Shown in pieces: positions 9,495 through 18,616 of a DNA stretch of 64,000 bases. Positions within the stretch are counted from its first letter, which is position 1; every line of letters starts with the position of its first letter. Position numbers and translations under genes: made by a program. This stretch comes from Oscillospiraceae bacterium (lineage in GTDB: Bacteria; Bacillota; Clostridia; Oscillospirales; Oscillospiraceae): the NCBI GenBank assembly GCA_009777235.1, contig WRMH01000009.1, forward strand, positions 25,057-89,056, given 5' to 3'. Under the pieces are notes generated by a model that worked only from the letters and a program-made list of their open reading frames with translations, was not told the DNA's origin and searched no databases.

Positions 9495-10736
9495 ATGCAA
9501 ATGAACGTTCTTGTTATCAATGCCGGCAGCTCCTCGCTCAAATACCAGCTATTCAATATGAAAACTGAAAGTATTCTGGCAAAAGGGCTTTGCGATAGGA
9601 TTGCCTTAGACGGCCACTTAAAGCACACACCCGCAAACGGAAAACCCGTGTATGACAGCGACATCCCCTTGCCGACACATGCCGAAGCCATCAGCGCGGT
9701 CATAGACAAGCTCACATCGGAAGATTACGGCGTTATCGGCGACTTGTCGGAAATAAACGCGGTTGGCCATCGGGCTGTGCACGGAGGCCGTAAATTTTTC
9801 GGCAGCACACTGATAAATGATGATGTCATCGCCACGCTCGAAGATTACATCAGGCTTGCTCCCTTGCATATACCGGCCAATCTCATGGGTATTCGCGCCT
9901 GTCAGTCGGTCATGCCAAACATACCGCAGGTTGCCGTTTTTGACACGTCATTTCATTACACTATGCCGGAATATGCGTATATCTATCCCATCCCTTACAA
10001 ATACTATGAGCTTAACGATATCCGCCGCTACGGTTTTCACGGCACATCACACCGTTATGTCTCGGCGATAGCAATTGAACATCTGAATTTAACAGGCAAG
10101 GAATCTAAGGTCATTACCTGCCATCTTGGCAACGGTTCGTCTCTTGCCGCTGTCCGCGACGGCATAAGCATTGATACAACTATGGGCGTTACGCCGCTGG
10201 AAGGTCTCCCTATGGGCACGCGCGCCGGAAGCGTAGACCCCTCGATGGCAGACATAATCGCCACCACGGACGGCAGCTCTCTAAAAGAAGCAATCAACAT
10301 ACTGAACAAAAAATCCGGCGTGCTTGGCATATACGAGAAGTCATCCGATTTCAGAGATATTGAGCTCGCCGCCGGAGTTGATGGAAACACAGGATTTATA
10401 GACAGCTCCAAGGAGCATGACAAACGGGCGATGCTCGCGCTTGATATATTTTGCTACCATGCAGCAAAATATATCGGAGCTTACGTCGTTGCGCTCGGAG
10501 GGCTTGACGCCATCGTCTTTACGGCAGGTATCGGAGAAAATTCCCCATATGTCCGCAAGGCAATATGCGACCGTCTTGGCGGGTTGGATGTATGTATTGA
10601 TGATCAAAAGAATGTCGGCAGGGTGTCCGGCTTTAGGGACGTAACCGGGATAGGCTCAAAAGCAAAGATTTTTGTCATCCCCACAAACGAAGAGCTTGTT
10701 ATCGCGCGGGACACGATAGAGCTCATAAACAAATAG
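9495..10736 (+). CDS. ackA: Acetate kinase
   Basis: 413 residues. It interconverts acetate plus ATP and acetyl phosphate plus ADP, the ATP-yielding last step of acetate fermentation. The N-terminal VINAGSSSLKYQLF, the phosphate-binding HLGNGSSLAAV, the DTTMGVTPLEG loop and the C-terminal FTAGIGENS are all present. AAGGTGG precedes two possible starts, ATG at 9495 and ATG at 9501; the first has the better spacing. No phosphotransacetylase gene is adjacent. mutS2 follows 17 bases downstream, so the two are probably cotranscribed. Confidence 0.97.
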   Translation: MQMNVLVINAGSSSLKYQLFNMKTESILAKGLCDRIALDGHLKHTPANGKPVYDSDIPLPTHAEAISAVIDKLTSEDYGVIGDLSEINAVGHRAVHGGRKFFGSTLINDDVIATLEDYIRLAPLHIPANLMGIRACQSVMPNIPQVAVFDTSFHYTMPEYAYIYPIPYKYYELNDIRRYGFHGTSHRYVSAIAIEHLNLTGKESKVITCHLGNGSSLAAVRDGISIDTTMGVTPLEGLPMGTRAGSVDPSMADIIATTDGSSLKEAINILNKKSGVLGIYEKSSDFRDIELAAGVDGNTGFIDSSKEHDKRAMLALDIFCYHAAKYIGAYVVALGGLDAIVFTAGIGENSPYVRKAICDRLGGLDVCIDDQKNVGRVSGFRDVTGIGSKAKIFVIPTNEELVIARDTIELINK

Positions 10737-10753
10737 AAAGCCTAAGCAAACTT

Positions 10754-13189
10754 ATGACATTGTGCGAAAAATCACTTAAACTACTTGAACTCCCCGATAT
10801 ATTAGACTTACTGGCCGGGGAGACCGCGAGCGCGGCGGCGGCGGACGAGGCAAAAGAGCTTCGTCCCGCTTGTGATTTAAGCACCGCGCAAACGCGCATT
10901 TTTGAGACCACCGCCGCTAAAAATATGATGGTGCTTAAACAAAGCCCCCCATTTTCCGGCGTAAAAGACATCCGGGCCATCGTCCGGCGCGCCGATATTG
11001 GCGGGCTCTTGAATACTAAAGAACTTCTTGATATTGCCGAAGTGCTCCGCGCCGCAAGCTCGTCAATCTCGTATTTTAAAAACGGCAAGACTGATCTGCC
11101 GTCCGCCATTGATTATCTCTTCTTGTCGCTTTCTTCAAATAAGCCGCTCCAAAACACAATATCAGAAACAATTATTTCCGAAGATGAAATATCCGACAAC
11201 GCGAGCAAAACGCTTCGCGATATACGCCGGAGCATTCGTTTGACGGAGGAAAAAATCCGTGCCGATCTGAACAAGATCATAACATCTCAAACTTACGCAA
11301 AAGTGCTGCAAGAAGCAATCATAACAATACGCAACAACAGATATGTTGTCCCGGTAAAAGCGGAACACAAGCATAGCTTGCCGGGCATGGTGCATGATAT
11401 ATCTTCATCGGGGGCGACGCATTTTATCGAGCCAATGAGCGTTGTCAATATGAATAATACCCTCCGGGAGCTTGCAAGCGAGGAAAGCGACGAAATCGAG
11501 CGGATTCTTATGGAACTTTCCGCAAGCGTAGCGGATGCGGGCGATAGCATAATAAGCGACTTTGAAATACTCGCCAAACTTGATTTTATTTTTGCAAAAG
11601 CAAAGCTGTCTTATAAAATGAACGCAAGCCCGCCCGAGCTGGTTTCATGCGCCCCATCCCCGTTGAGCGAAAAAAATAAAGCCGAATCCGTGTCTCGCGA
11701 TCAAACCGGCATAATCAGACTTATAAAGGCAAGGCATCCGCTGCTTCCCAAATCTGACGCCGTTGCTATCAATATCCATGTCGGCGGTGATTTCGACACG
11801 CTGATAATAACCGGGCCGAACACCGGCGGCAAAACGGTCGCGCTCAAAACACTCGGCCTTTTATGCGCGATGGCAAGCTGCGGCCTGCACATACCCGCCG
11901 ATCACGGCAGTATTGTACCCATATTTGGCAGTATTCTTGCCGATATCGGCGATGAGCAGTCAATCGAGCAATCCTTATCAACCTTTTCATCACATATGAC
12001 CAATATTATCGCCATTCTCGAAGCATGTCAATTTGACTCTTTGCTCTTGTTTGACGAGCTTGGCGCCGGAACCGATCCTGTCGAAGGCGCGGCGCTTGCT
12101 ATGTCAATAATCGAGTATGCCCGAAAAACTAAAGCCCTCGTCGCCGCCACCACTCATTATCCCGAGCTCAAAAGCTATGCCCTCACGTCCGACGGTATTA
12201 TGAACGCTTCCTGTGAATTTGATATTGAAACGCTAAAACCCACATATAAGCTGATAATCGGGATTCCCGGAAAATCAAATGCCTTTGCCATATCAAAGCG
12301 TTTGGGCCTCCCCGATAAAATCATAAACGACGCAAAAGCGCGTATAAGCACTGAGAATGTCTCTTTTGAAGACGCGCTAAAGGGTTTGGAGCAAACACGC
12401 GTTATGCTCGAAAATGAGCGAAACGAGACCGCTCTTCTTCTCGCTCAGGCAAAAACGGAAATGCAAAAAGCAAGCGAAGCTCGCGCAAAGCTCGAAAAAG
12501 AGCAAGATATCCAAATCGGCAAGGCAAAACGCGAGGCCGCAGATATAATAAAAAACGCCCGAAATACCGTAGAGTCCGTCATAGAAGAAATAAACACGCT
12601 TCACCGCAGCGCACTGTCCAATACTTATTCGGAAAACTCCAACGAGGATAAGGCAAAGCTGCTCGGCAAGCTAAACAAAGCGGCCGACGCCGCCCTTGCG
12701 ACGGACGAGAAGTCCTTGGATACTACTCCGCCGGAGCAAACCATTGTCCCCGGCGATAAAGTAAAAATCCGCGGTATTGATACGCTTGCAGACGTTATTT
12801 CCGTAGATTCCGGCATCCTGACATTGCAAGCCGGCATAATGAAGGTTACGATAGAGGCAAACCGGGTAGTTCTGGCGGAGGATGCCAAAAAAGCTCCCGC
12901 CAATATTCACGGCTCGTCCAATCGCCGTGAGCCGCGTCACGCGGCGGCAAAAAACGAGCTTGACATGCGCGGCATGAATGTTGATGAGGCTCTCCCCGTA
13001 ATGGATCAATTTATTGACAACGCAATCATGGCAAAATTAAACTTGGTAACCATCATTCACGGCAAGGGCACCGGTGTTTTGCGTAAGGCTGTACACAGCA
13101 GCTTGAAAAAAGACGGCCAGAGGATAAAATCATTTCGCCTCGGCTTATACGGAGAGGGCGAAAACGGCGTAACAATCGTGCAATTGTAG
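10754..13189 (+). CDS. mutS2: Endonuclease MutS2 (ribosome rescue / anti-recombination ATPase)
   Basis: 811 residues. The N-terminal half holds the MutS core and clamp helices. The ABC-type ATPase follows, with Walker A GPNTGGKTVALKT near residue 355, the ST/HIS region STFSSHMTNI and Walker B LLLFDELGAGTDP. A long Lys/Glu/Ala-rich coiled coil covers roughly 510-620. The C-terminal Smr nuclease domain has ELDMRGMNVDEAL and HGKGTGVLRK. Family members suppress homologous recombination or split collided ribosomes. There is no mismatch-recognition domain. It follows ackA closely; HPr lies downstream past a family B repeat. Confidence 0.95.
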   Translation: MTLCEKSLKLLELPDILDLLAGETASAAAADEAKELRPACDLSTAQTRIFETTAAKNMMVLKQSPPFSGVKDIRAIVRRADIGGLLNTKELLDIAEVLRAASSSISYFKNGKTDLPSAIDYLFLSLSSNKPLQNTISETIISEDEISDNASKTLRDIRRSIRLTEEKIRADLNKIITSQTYAKVLQEAIITIRNNRYVVPVKAEHKHSLPGMVHDISSSGATHFIEPMSVVNMNNTLRELASEESDEIERILMELSASVADAGDSIISDFEILAKLDFIFAKAKLSYKMNASPPELVSCAPSPLSEKNKAESVSRDQTGIIRLIKARHPLLPKSDAVAINIHVGGDFDTLIITGPNTGGKTVALKTLGLLCAMASCGLHIPADHGSIVPIFGSILADIGDEQSIEQSLSTFSSHMTNIIAILEACQFDSLLLFDELGAGTDPVEGAALAMSIIEYARKTKALVAATTHYPELKSYALTSDGIMNASCEFDIETLKPTYKLIIGIPGKSNAFAISKRLGLPDKIINDAKARISTENVSFEDALKGLEQTRVMLENERNETALLLAQAKTEMQKASEARAKLEKEQDIQIGKAKREAADIIKNARNTVESVIEEINTLHRSALSNTYSENSNEDKAKLLGKLNKAADAALATDEKSLDTTPPEQTIVPGDKVKIRGIDTLADVISVDSGILTLQAGIMKVTIEANRVVLAEDAKKAPANIHGSSNRREPRHAAAKNELDMRGMNVDEALPVMDQFIDNAIMAKLNLVTIIHGKGTGVLRKAVHSSLKKDGQRIKSFRLGLYGEGENGVTIVQL

Positions 13190-13220
13190 GCAGATAAGCG
13201 GCGGGCTAAAAGTAAGGTTG

Positions 13221-13258
13221 CCCACTTATAAAGAGAGGGTCTTATGATTTTGGTAAAA
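13221..13258 (+). repeat. Repeat family B, copy a
   Basis: CCCACTTATAAAGAGAGGG followed by TCTTATGATTTTGGTAAAA matches the consensus AGAAGCGAGGGTCTTATGATTTTGTTAAAA seen elsewhere in the window. It lies in the intergenic space between mutS2 and HPr and is codirectional with both. Confidence 0.75.
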
Positions 13259-13335
13259 CAATGCTTGACGTTACGCCCTGCATTTGATAGATTATATATA
13301 GAGCTGTTTAAAACGCCGTAGGAGGAAAAATACCG

Positions 13336-13599
13336 ATGTACGAAAAAAAAGCCACAATCATGAAACAGGTAGGTCTCCATGCAAGACCGGCCACCTTTCT
13401 CATTCAAAAAGCCCATGAGTTTAGAAGCAGTATATGGATAGAAAAAGATGAGCGCAGGGTCAACGCAAAAAGTCTGCTCGGCGTCCTCTCCCTTGGCGTG
13501 GCACAAGGGGCTACCATTAGCATCATCGCGGACGGGCCTGACGAGAAAGAAGCGGTCGAGACCCTATGCGAGCTTATTGATTCTGACTTTGAAGAGTAA
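13336..13599 (+). CDS. HPr-family phosphocarrier protein
   Basis: 87 residues, the normal size of HPr. The catalytic His lies in GLHARPATF (His15-type position), and a Ser46-like residue lies in AKSLLGVLSL, the site that HPr kinase modifies in Bacillota. HPr carries phosphate from enzyme I to sugar permeases, and as Ser-phosphorylated HPr acts with CcpA; the Crh paralogue lacks the His, so this is HPr-like rather than Crh-like. No ptsI or HPr kinase gene is nearby. AGGAGG lies ten bases upstream of the ATG and a terminator follows. Confidence 0.93.
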   Translation: MYEKKATIMKQVGLHARPATFLIQKAHEFRSSIWIEKDERRVNAKSLLGVLSLGVAQGATISIIADGPDEKEAVETLCELIDSDFEE

Positions 13600-13627
13600 A
13601 TTTTTGCAACTTGGCACATCGTGACTA

Positions 13628-13662
13628 AAGAGGGGCTGGCCTTTTGGCAACCCCTCTTTTCT
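13628..13662 (+). terminator. Rho-independent terminator behind HPr
   Basis: AAAGAGGGGCTGGCC pairs with GGCAACCCCTCTTTT across a TTTT loop, ending in a T-run. It lies about 30 bases behind the HPr stop and can also end transcription from the convergent degV side because of the A-run on the left. Confidence 0.85.
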
Positions 13663-13696
13663 TGGCGAAATTTAGATTTTCATCGGCAGGAGGTCA

Positions 13697-14542
13697 TTAT
13701 GTCCGGCAAAACAAAATGCCCACGCAGACCGGCCCGCAGTGATTGGAAATGACACAACCTGCCTGACAGGGTATTATTTCCTCAAAATCCTTTAACGACT
13801 TTATCTTATCTATAACCATAGAGATAAGGTCGTCTGTCGTGGTTGGCGGATATGTGACAAAAATCCGCTTTGTGTCAATATCATTTCTATCTTTTAGCCT
13901 GTCCTCGACATACTCCAAAATCGTTTTCTCAAAGACACCGCGATATTTCTTTGTGACCTCCATTTTTCCGTCAATGACGCCAATGCAAGGGTTGAGCTTT
14001 AGTATGTTTGCGCCAAGGGCGGCAAGGCTTGAGCAACGCCCGCCCAAGCGAAGATATTTTAGGTTGCCGATAACAAAGCTCGTCTCAACCTTTGGCACAA
14101 GAGCTTCGAGCTTTGCGACAATACTCGCGGCGTCCATGCCCGACTCAGCCATAACAGCCGCATTATAAACAACGTGGCCGCTTCCGGTAGACAGACTGAG
14201 CGAATCCACGATATATACATTGTCAAAATCCTCTGCGGCAATTCTGGCGCTTTGATTGCACGCGGAAAGGTGACTGCTGATGCTGATATGTACAATTGCA
14301 TCAAAGTCACTGCTCCACTTTGAAAAATACTCCTGATATTCGCTGATGTTTATGGCATTGCTGCGGGTTATTCCCTTGCCGCTCTCAACATATTCAAAAA
14401 TATCACTGACATTGATCTCCTCTCGGTCTTTATACGGCTTTTCATCCATTATAATATAAAGCGGAGTAATGCCTATGTCGTATTTGTCAATGATCGTTGC
14501 CGGCAGATCGCATGTGCTGTCGGCAGATATTTTAACTCTCAT
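13697..14542 (-). CDS. DegV family fatty-acid-binding protein
   Basis: 281 residues. The DegV fold is indicated by ISADSTCDLP at the N-terminus, the Thr-Arg-Ser segment GKGITRSNA, HISISSHLSAC and the C-terminal HCGPVCVGILF. DegV/FakB proteins hold a fatty acid while the FakA kinase phosphorylates it for phospholipid synthesis. No fakA lies nearby. The gene begins three bases behind rpmA and is likely read with the ribosomal protein operon. The 3' end holds an accidental AGGAGGT-ATG on the opposite strand, which is not a gene. Confidence 0.92.
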   Translation of the reverse strand: MRVKISADSTCDLPATIIDKYDIGITPLYIIMDEKPYKDREEINVSDIFEYVESGKGITRSNAINISEYQEYFSKWSSDFDAIVHISISSHLSACNQSARIAAEDFDNVYIVDSLSLSTGSGHVVYNAAVMAESGMDAASIVAKLEALVPKVETSFVIGNLKYLRLGGRCSSLAALGANILKLNPCIGVIDGKMEVTKKYRGVFEKTILEYVEDRLKDRNDIDTKRIFVTYPPTTTDDLISMVIDKIKSLKDFEEIIPCQAGCVISNHCGPVCVGILFCRT

Positions 14543-14545
14543 GAG

Positions 14546-14815
14546 CTATATCTCTCCCGCGTTTTCTTCATAAACACAAACGCGTTTTCTGTCACGCCCA
14601 AACGGTTCAAATTTAACACGCCCGCTCTTTTGCGCGTATAAAGTGTCATCACTGCCTCGTCTGACATTATCGCCGGGATGTATCTTTGTGCCCCGTTGGC
14701 GCACCAAAATATTGCCCGCCAAAACAAACTGCCCGTCGGCTCGTTTTGCCCCAAGTCTTTTTGACTTGCTGTCTCGTCCGTTTTTGGTTGAACCTACACC
14801 TTTTTTATGTGCCAT
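14546..14815 (-). CDS. rpmA: 50S ribosomal protein L27
   Basis: 89 residues, starting [17 protein letters not shown]27 reaches the peptidyl transferase centre with its N-terminus. In many Bacillota L27 is made with a short extra N-terminus that the Prp protease removes, and prp lies between rplU and rpmA. Here the extension is absent and no prp-like frame fits in the 90-base rplU-rpmA gap, so the mature-type protein is encoded directly. AAGGAATG precedes the ATG. Confidence 0.97.
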   Translation of the reverse strand: MAHKKGVGSTKNGRDSKSKRLGAKRADGQFVLAGNILVRQRGTKIHPGDNVRRGSDDTLYAQKSGRVKFEPFGRDRKRVCVYEENAGEI

Positions 14816-14905
14816 AATTATTTCATTCCTTCCTGATTTGGGGATTGATAAAAAATCAAAATTGTCATTTGCGGAAATTGACGCTCCCTGTCACAAAAGA
14901 CTGCC

Positions 14906-15232
14906 TTAACTTTTTGCTGCCTTTTGCGTTATCTTCTCAATCTTAATCTTTGTATAGGGTTGTCTATGACCTTGTTTTCTGCGATAGCCTTTTTTTGGAT
15001 GCATCTTGAATACGATTATTTTCTTTGCTTTTCCTGTTTTGACTATACCGGCCGTTACCGTCGCTCCCTTGACATACGGGTCGCCGATTTTCGGCTCTTT
15101 GTCGTCAAGTATCGCGAGCACTTTGTCAAACACAACCTTACCTTCTGAAGCCTCGAGCTTTTCAATAAAAATCTCGTCGCCTTCCGTGACCCTGTACTGC
15201 TTTCCTCCGGTCACAAAAACTGCATATGCCAT
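14906..15232 (-). CDS. rplU: 50S ribosomal protein L21
   Basis: 108 residues from the ATG at 15232 ([15 protein letters not shown]), chosen because GAGG lies seven bases upstream; the GTG two codons earlier is inside that site. L21 binds 23S rRNA in the large subunit. The C-terminal [22 protein letters not shown] is the conserved RNA-binding end. It has its own strong promoter and a leader of about 80 bases that may be structured. Confidence 0.97.
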   Translation of the reverse strand: MAYAVFVTGGKQYRVTEGDEIFIEKLEASEGKVVFDKVLAILDDKEPKIGDPYVKGATVTAGIVKTGKAKKIIVFKMHPKKGYRRKQGHRQPYTKIKIEKITQKAAKS

Positions 15233-15315
15233 ATTCACACCTCAAACTTACTGTAAGACTCGCTGTCGTGGGCGGTGCAAGGTTTGCACACTTAAAAAGC
15301 CCATATCAAGGCGGC
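15233..15315 (-). ncRNA. Possible L21-type ribosomal protein leader
   Basis: The transcript from the rplU promoter would carry an ~80-base leader with GCAAACCTTGC (small hairpin), CCGCCCACGACAGCGAG and GTCTTACAGTAAG. Conserved leaders ahead of rplU are known in Bacillota and bind a ribosomal protein for feedback control. I infer membership from position and general look only. Confidence 0.35.
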
Positions 15316-15321
15316 TCGACT

Positions 15322-15350
15322 ATAGTAGCACCGAAATTTTCAAAAGTCAA
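15322..15350 (-). promoter_or_regulatory. Promoter of rplU-rpmA-degV
   Basis: TTGACT, a 17-base spacer and TACTAT on the minus strand. It overlaps the last codons of recO, so the ribosomal protein genes can be transcribed independently of the recO operon. Confidence 0.75.
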
Positions 15351-16029
15351 GCACTTTTTTATAGTAGTCGAGGGTTTTAAAAGTTCTGTCAAGATGTGTG
15401 AGGAGGTAATTTTCCGTTGCCGAGGCCAACTCATTTATACTATTATCGCTTAGCTTGAACGAAAACAACTTTTTTGGATTGCATGTCAATATGTATTTTG
15501 CGGCCTCAAGAGCTTTCCCGTCAAGCGTCAGGATGCCCTCTTTTGTCTCAAAGCCGCCCTCTGCCTTCGGTTTTTCCAATATCGGCTCAAAACCCGATAT
15601 TGCCATTAGCCGCAATTCAAAAACCGGCTTAACGAAATTTGCCGGTCTCACTTTCTCGCTCAACGCATAGATCGAATTTAACATAAGGGGCAATAGCTGT
15701 GTGTTTAAACTGTCTTCATCGGAGATTGCCTCTGTAAGCTCGGCGATATAAGACGCAAGCGACAGCAATTTTAATTCTTCTCTCAACCCGAGAAACTGCT
15801 CTATCGGTTCGGCTTCCTTGAGTGTCCATCGCTCGCCCCGGCGTGTGAGCGTCATATGCGAGAAAACAAGCAAGCCCGTGCTTACCGCGAGCTTACTGTT
15901 CTTGCGGCCGGAGCCATATGCCGACACCGTGAGCTTACCCTCCGTGCTTGTCAGCACAGTCAGTATCTTTGCGGAATCCTTATATGCAACCTCCCGCAGC
16001 ACTACGCCTGTCGTGTTTAAATACGTCAC
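15340..16029 (-). CDS. recO: DNA repair protein RecO
   Basis: 229 residues, slightly short for RecO. The N-terminal OB fold begins TTGVVLREVAYKDSAKILTVLT, followed by the family segment YGSGRKNSKLA; the rest is helical. RecO helps load RecA on single strands with RecR. The four-cysteine zinc motif of Bacillus RecO is not present; only an isolated Cys (LTCNPKK) is visible. The GTG start overlaps the era stop (GTGA), which indicates translational coupling. Confidence 0.9.
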   Translation of the reverse strand: MTYLNTTGVVLREVAYKDSAKILTVLTSTEGKLTVSAYGSGRKNSKLAVSTGLLVFSHMTLTRRGERWTLKEAEPIEQFLGLREELKLLSLASYIAELTEAISDEDSLNTQLLPLMLNSIYALSEKVRPANFVKPVFELRLMAISGFEPILEKPKAEGGFETKEGILTLDGKALEAAKYILTCNPKKLFSFKLSDNSINELASATENYLLTHLDRTFKTLDYYKKVLDF

Positions 16030-16940
16030 TCGATATAACCTAAATTCCTCATTGCTTTTGGGCTTTCACGCCAATTCTCTTTAACCTTTATCCATGTCTG
16101 CAAAAATATCTTCGCTCCCATAAATTTCTCAATATCCGTCCGGGCATATTCACCGATTCTCTTTAGCATAGCTCCCTGTTTGCCTATTATAATACCCTTG
16201 TGGCTTTTCTTCTCGCAATAAATCACAGCGTCAATATCAATCATGGCATTATCGTCTTCACTGTCCCCGCCATACCCGGCGCGTTCGGAAAACTTGGTGA
16301 TCTCGACCGCTATGCCGTGAGGTATCTCTTTGTCGAGGCATATAAGCAGTTTTTCGCGAATGATTTCGCCAATTATCTGAATTTCAGGCTGATCTGTTGT
16401 CATTTCTCCGCCAAAGAGCTGCGGCCCCGGTTTTGCATATTTTAAGAGCATCTCCGGCAGCTTTGAGACACCTTCACCCGTTTTTGCGGATATGGGTATT
16501 ATCGCGTCAAACTCGTAATGATTTGAGTATATGGAGATAATCGGCAAAAGGCTGTCGTATTTGACCGTGTCTACTTTATTTACGAGAAGGATAACAGGCA
16601 CTTTTATATTTTTTATATGTTCAAGCAGCATTCTCTCTTGCGTGCCGACATTATCTATAGGTTCAACCACGAGCATTATGGCGTCAACATCGGCGACGCT
16701 TTTCTTAATTACTCCAACCATATAATCGCCTAAGCGTGTCTTCGGTTTGTGAAATCCGGGCGTATCAAGCAGGACAAATTGCGTGTCGCAATGCGAGAAA
16801 ACCCCAAAGATTCGGTTGCGCGTCGTCTGCGGCTTTGGCGAAACGATCGCGACCTTATCCCCCGTCAATTTGTTTGTGAGGGTTGATTTGCCGACATTTG
16901 GCCTGCCGATTATAGCTATCATCGCCGTTTTATTTATCAT
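16026..16940 (-). CDS. era: GTPase Era
   Basis: 304 residues, typical. G1 is GRPNVGKST, the switch I region ends in QTTRNRI, G3 is DTPGF and G4 is NKVD. The C-terminal KH domain contains KGIIIGKQGAMLKRIG, which binds the 3' end of 16S rRNA. Era acts late in small-subunit assembly. It overlaps ybeY upstream and recO downstream, in the usual order for Bacillota. Confidence 0.97.
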   Translation of the reverse strand: MINKTAMIAIIGRPNVGKSTLTNKLTGDKVAIVSPKPQTTRNRIFGVFSHCDTQFVLLDTPGFHKPKTRLGDYMVGVIKKSVADVDAIMLVVEPIDNVGTQERMLLEHIKNIKVPVILLVNKVDTVKYDSLLPIISIYSNHYEFDAIIPISAKTGEGVSKLPEMLLKYAKPGPQLFGGEMTTDQPEIQIIGEIIREKLLICLDKEIPHGIAVEITKFSERAGYGGDSEDDNAMIDIDAVIYCEKKSHKGIIIGKQGAMLKRIGEYARTDIEKFMGAKIFLQTWIKVKENWRESPKAMRNLGYIE

Positions 16941-17430
16941 CTGTAAACCCCATATAGCGCATCAGCGCCAACTCCTTGCTTCGCATTTCCCTGCCGTGAT
17001 CGTATCCCAAAAGATGCAGCGCGGAATGAATGATCATACGCGTGGTCTCTTGTTCTATGCTATGCCCGTATCTGCGGGCGTTTCGCTTTATGGTGCTTAT
17101 GGAAATAACTATGTCGCCAAGCTGCACTGTTTGCGTATCCATATCTATATCCAAATTTACGATATTGCTCCATCCGTGCCCGATAAAGTTATGCATCGGA
17201 AATGATAAAACATCCGTAGGCTTGTTTACTCCCCTATAGTCATTGTTGTATTTCTTAATTCCTTCATCGTTTGTAATCAGCACACTGACCGCGCAAGGCA
17301 TATCAACATGCTCGCTCTTCAATGTCATCAATATAGCTTGCTTGATAAGATTTGTGTATATTTTGTCGGTCGGTAAAACGCCTATATGCCGCGCACAAAG
17401 CCTGTGCTTTATTTTTTTTATTTCGCTCAT
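16930..17430 (-). CDS. ybeY: Endoribonuclease YbeY (rRNA maturation factor)
   Basis: 166 residues. The metal-binding signature HSALHLLGYDH gives the three histidines that coordinate zinc. The upstream PTDVLSFPM motif is also conserved. YbeY processes 16S rRNA and takes part in ribosome quality control, which fits its position between phoH and era. AAAGGAA precedes the ATG by about nine bases, and the end overlaps era by eleven bases. Confidence 0.95.
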   Translation of the reverse strand: MSEIKKIKHRLCARHIGVLPTDKIYTNLIKQAILMTLKSEHVDMPCAVSVLITNDEGIKKYNNDYRGVNKPTDVLSFPMHNFIGHGWSNIVNLDIDMDTQTVQLGDIVISISTIKRNARRYGHSIEQETTRMIIHSALHLLGYDHGREMRSKELALMRYMGFTDDK

Positions 17431-17432
17431 GG

Positions 17433-18410
17433 TTATTTCCTTTTATCGGCGGTCTGCCGCTTTGCGCTTTTTTTGTCATACGCCTCAACTATCCGGGATA
17501 CCAGCTCATGGCGCACGACGTCTGATGTATCAAGCCTGCATATTGCTATATCCTTTACATCGTCAAGTATGCGCATTGCATCACGAAGTCCGCTGGTTTT
17601 GTCTGGCGGCAAATCAATTTGCGTTATATCCCCTGTTATGACGATTTTTGAGCCAAAGCCAAGCCGGGTAAGGAACATTTTCATTTGCTCCCTTGAAGTA
17701 TTCTGAGCCTCGTCCAAAATAATGAAAGAATCATCAAGGGTTCTGCCGCGCATATACGCGAGCGGGGCTATTTCAATGTTTCCTTTTTCCAAATACTTGC
17801 TGTATGTCTCGACGCCCATCAGTTCAAAGAGCGCATCGTATAAAGGCCGCAGATATGGGTCTACCTTGCTTTGCATATCTCCCGGCAAAAATCCAAGCCG
17901 CTCCCCGGCTTCAACCGCCGGGCGGGTGAGTATTATTCTGCTTATGCTTTTCGCGCGAAAAGCGGCAACGGCGCACGCGACGGCCAAAAATGTTTTACCA
18001 GTTCCGGCAGGCCCTATTGACAAGGTCACGGTATTATTCCGGATGGCTTCCGTATATCTTGTTTGCCCCAGAGTCTTTGGTTTGATCGGCTTTCCCTTTG
18101 CCGTTATACATATCAGATCGCGGTATATTTCATTAAGTTTGCCCTCATGCCCGTCTTTGACTAAATTCAGTATATATTTTACATTTTGCGTGTCAATCGT
18201 CTCGCCTTTTGCCGCAATAACAATAAGCCCGTCTATGACCTTTTCGGCGCGTCTGATATCCTCATCATCTCCGCATATGCGAAGCTCGGAATTTCTGTCA
18301 ATTACTTGCACATTCAGTTCGCTTTCAATGAGCTTTAGATTCTCGTCAAGCGAGCCAAAAACATTTATTATATTCTCTAATTTGTCCGTACTGATTGTTT
18401 TCTCGCCCAT
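17433..18410 (-). CDS. phoH: PhoH-like ATPase
   Basis: 325 residues from the ATG at 18410, chosen for the GGGGAGAGG site directly upstream. The N-terminus has a KH-like section. Walker A is GPAGTGKTFLAV and Walker B FIILDEAQN, followed by the sensor segment TRLGFGSKIVITGD. PhoH-like proteins are RNA-linked NTPases of unclear function, commonly encoded beside ybeY and era as here. A palindrome overlaps the probable -10 box. Confidence 0.94.
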   Translation of the reverse strand: MGEKTISTDKLENIINVFGSLDENLKLIESELNVQVIDRNSELRICGDDEDIRRAEKVIDGLIVIAAKGETIDTQNVKYILNLVKDGHEGKLNEIYRDLICITAKGKPIKPKTLGQTRYTEAIRNNTVTLSIGPAGTGKTFLAVACAVAAFRAKSISRIILTRPAVEAGERLGFLPGDMQSKVDPYLRPLYDALFELMGVETYSKYLEKGNIEIAPLAYMRGRTLDDSFIILDEAQNTSREQMKMFLTRLGFGSKIVITGDITQIDLPPDKTSGLRDAMRILDDVKDIAICRLDTSDVVRHELVSRIVEAYDKKSAKRQTADKRK

Positions 18411-18434
18411 AACCTCTCCCCTCATTATGCAGTT

Positions 18435-18460
18435 ATTATATCATATCTGCATGATATGAT
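18435..18460 (-). promoter_or_regulatory. phoH -10 box with overlapping palindromic operator candidate
   Basis: TATAAT (18435-18440) touches a palindrome, ATCATATC-5-GATATGAT (18440-18460), just upstream of it. The -35 region is weak (TACATC). A dimeric regulator bound here would block or aid polymerase. No regulator gene is linked. Confidence 0.45.
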
Positions 18461-18495
18461 GTATCATATTTTTCGGAAAACATGACAGACAGCAG

Positions 18496-18526
18496 GAGGA
18501 ATTGTTTAATAATTAAACAATTCCTC
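18496..18526 (-). terminator. Perfect 15-bp inverted repeat downstream of trpF
   Basis: GAGGAATTGTTTAAT and ATTAAACAATTCCTC are exact complements around one base. It lies 90 bases behind the trpF stop and ahead of the phoH promoter. There is no T-run, so it may be a Rho-type or processing stem, or a binding site, rather than a classic terminator. Confidence 0.45.
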
Positions 18527-18616
18527 AAAGCGTTGCAATAAGCGGGTGCTAATGTGTAAATAACGTAATTTTCAGAAAATCAACAAGTATAGCAAACGCA
18601 AATCATGATTCAATTT

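Noticed and set aside
13699-13752. AGGAGGT followed by ATG on the plus strand, 17 codons
   Set aside because: It lies within the 3' end of degV, on the opposite strand, downstream of a terminator, and the frame is very short with no conserved features.
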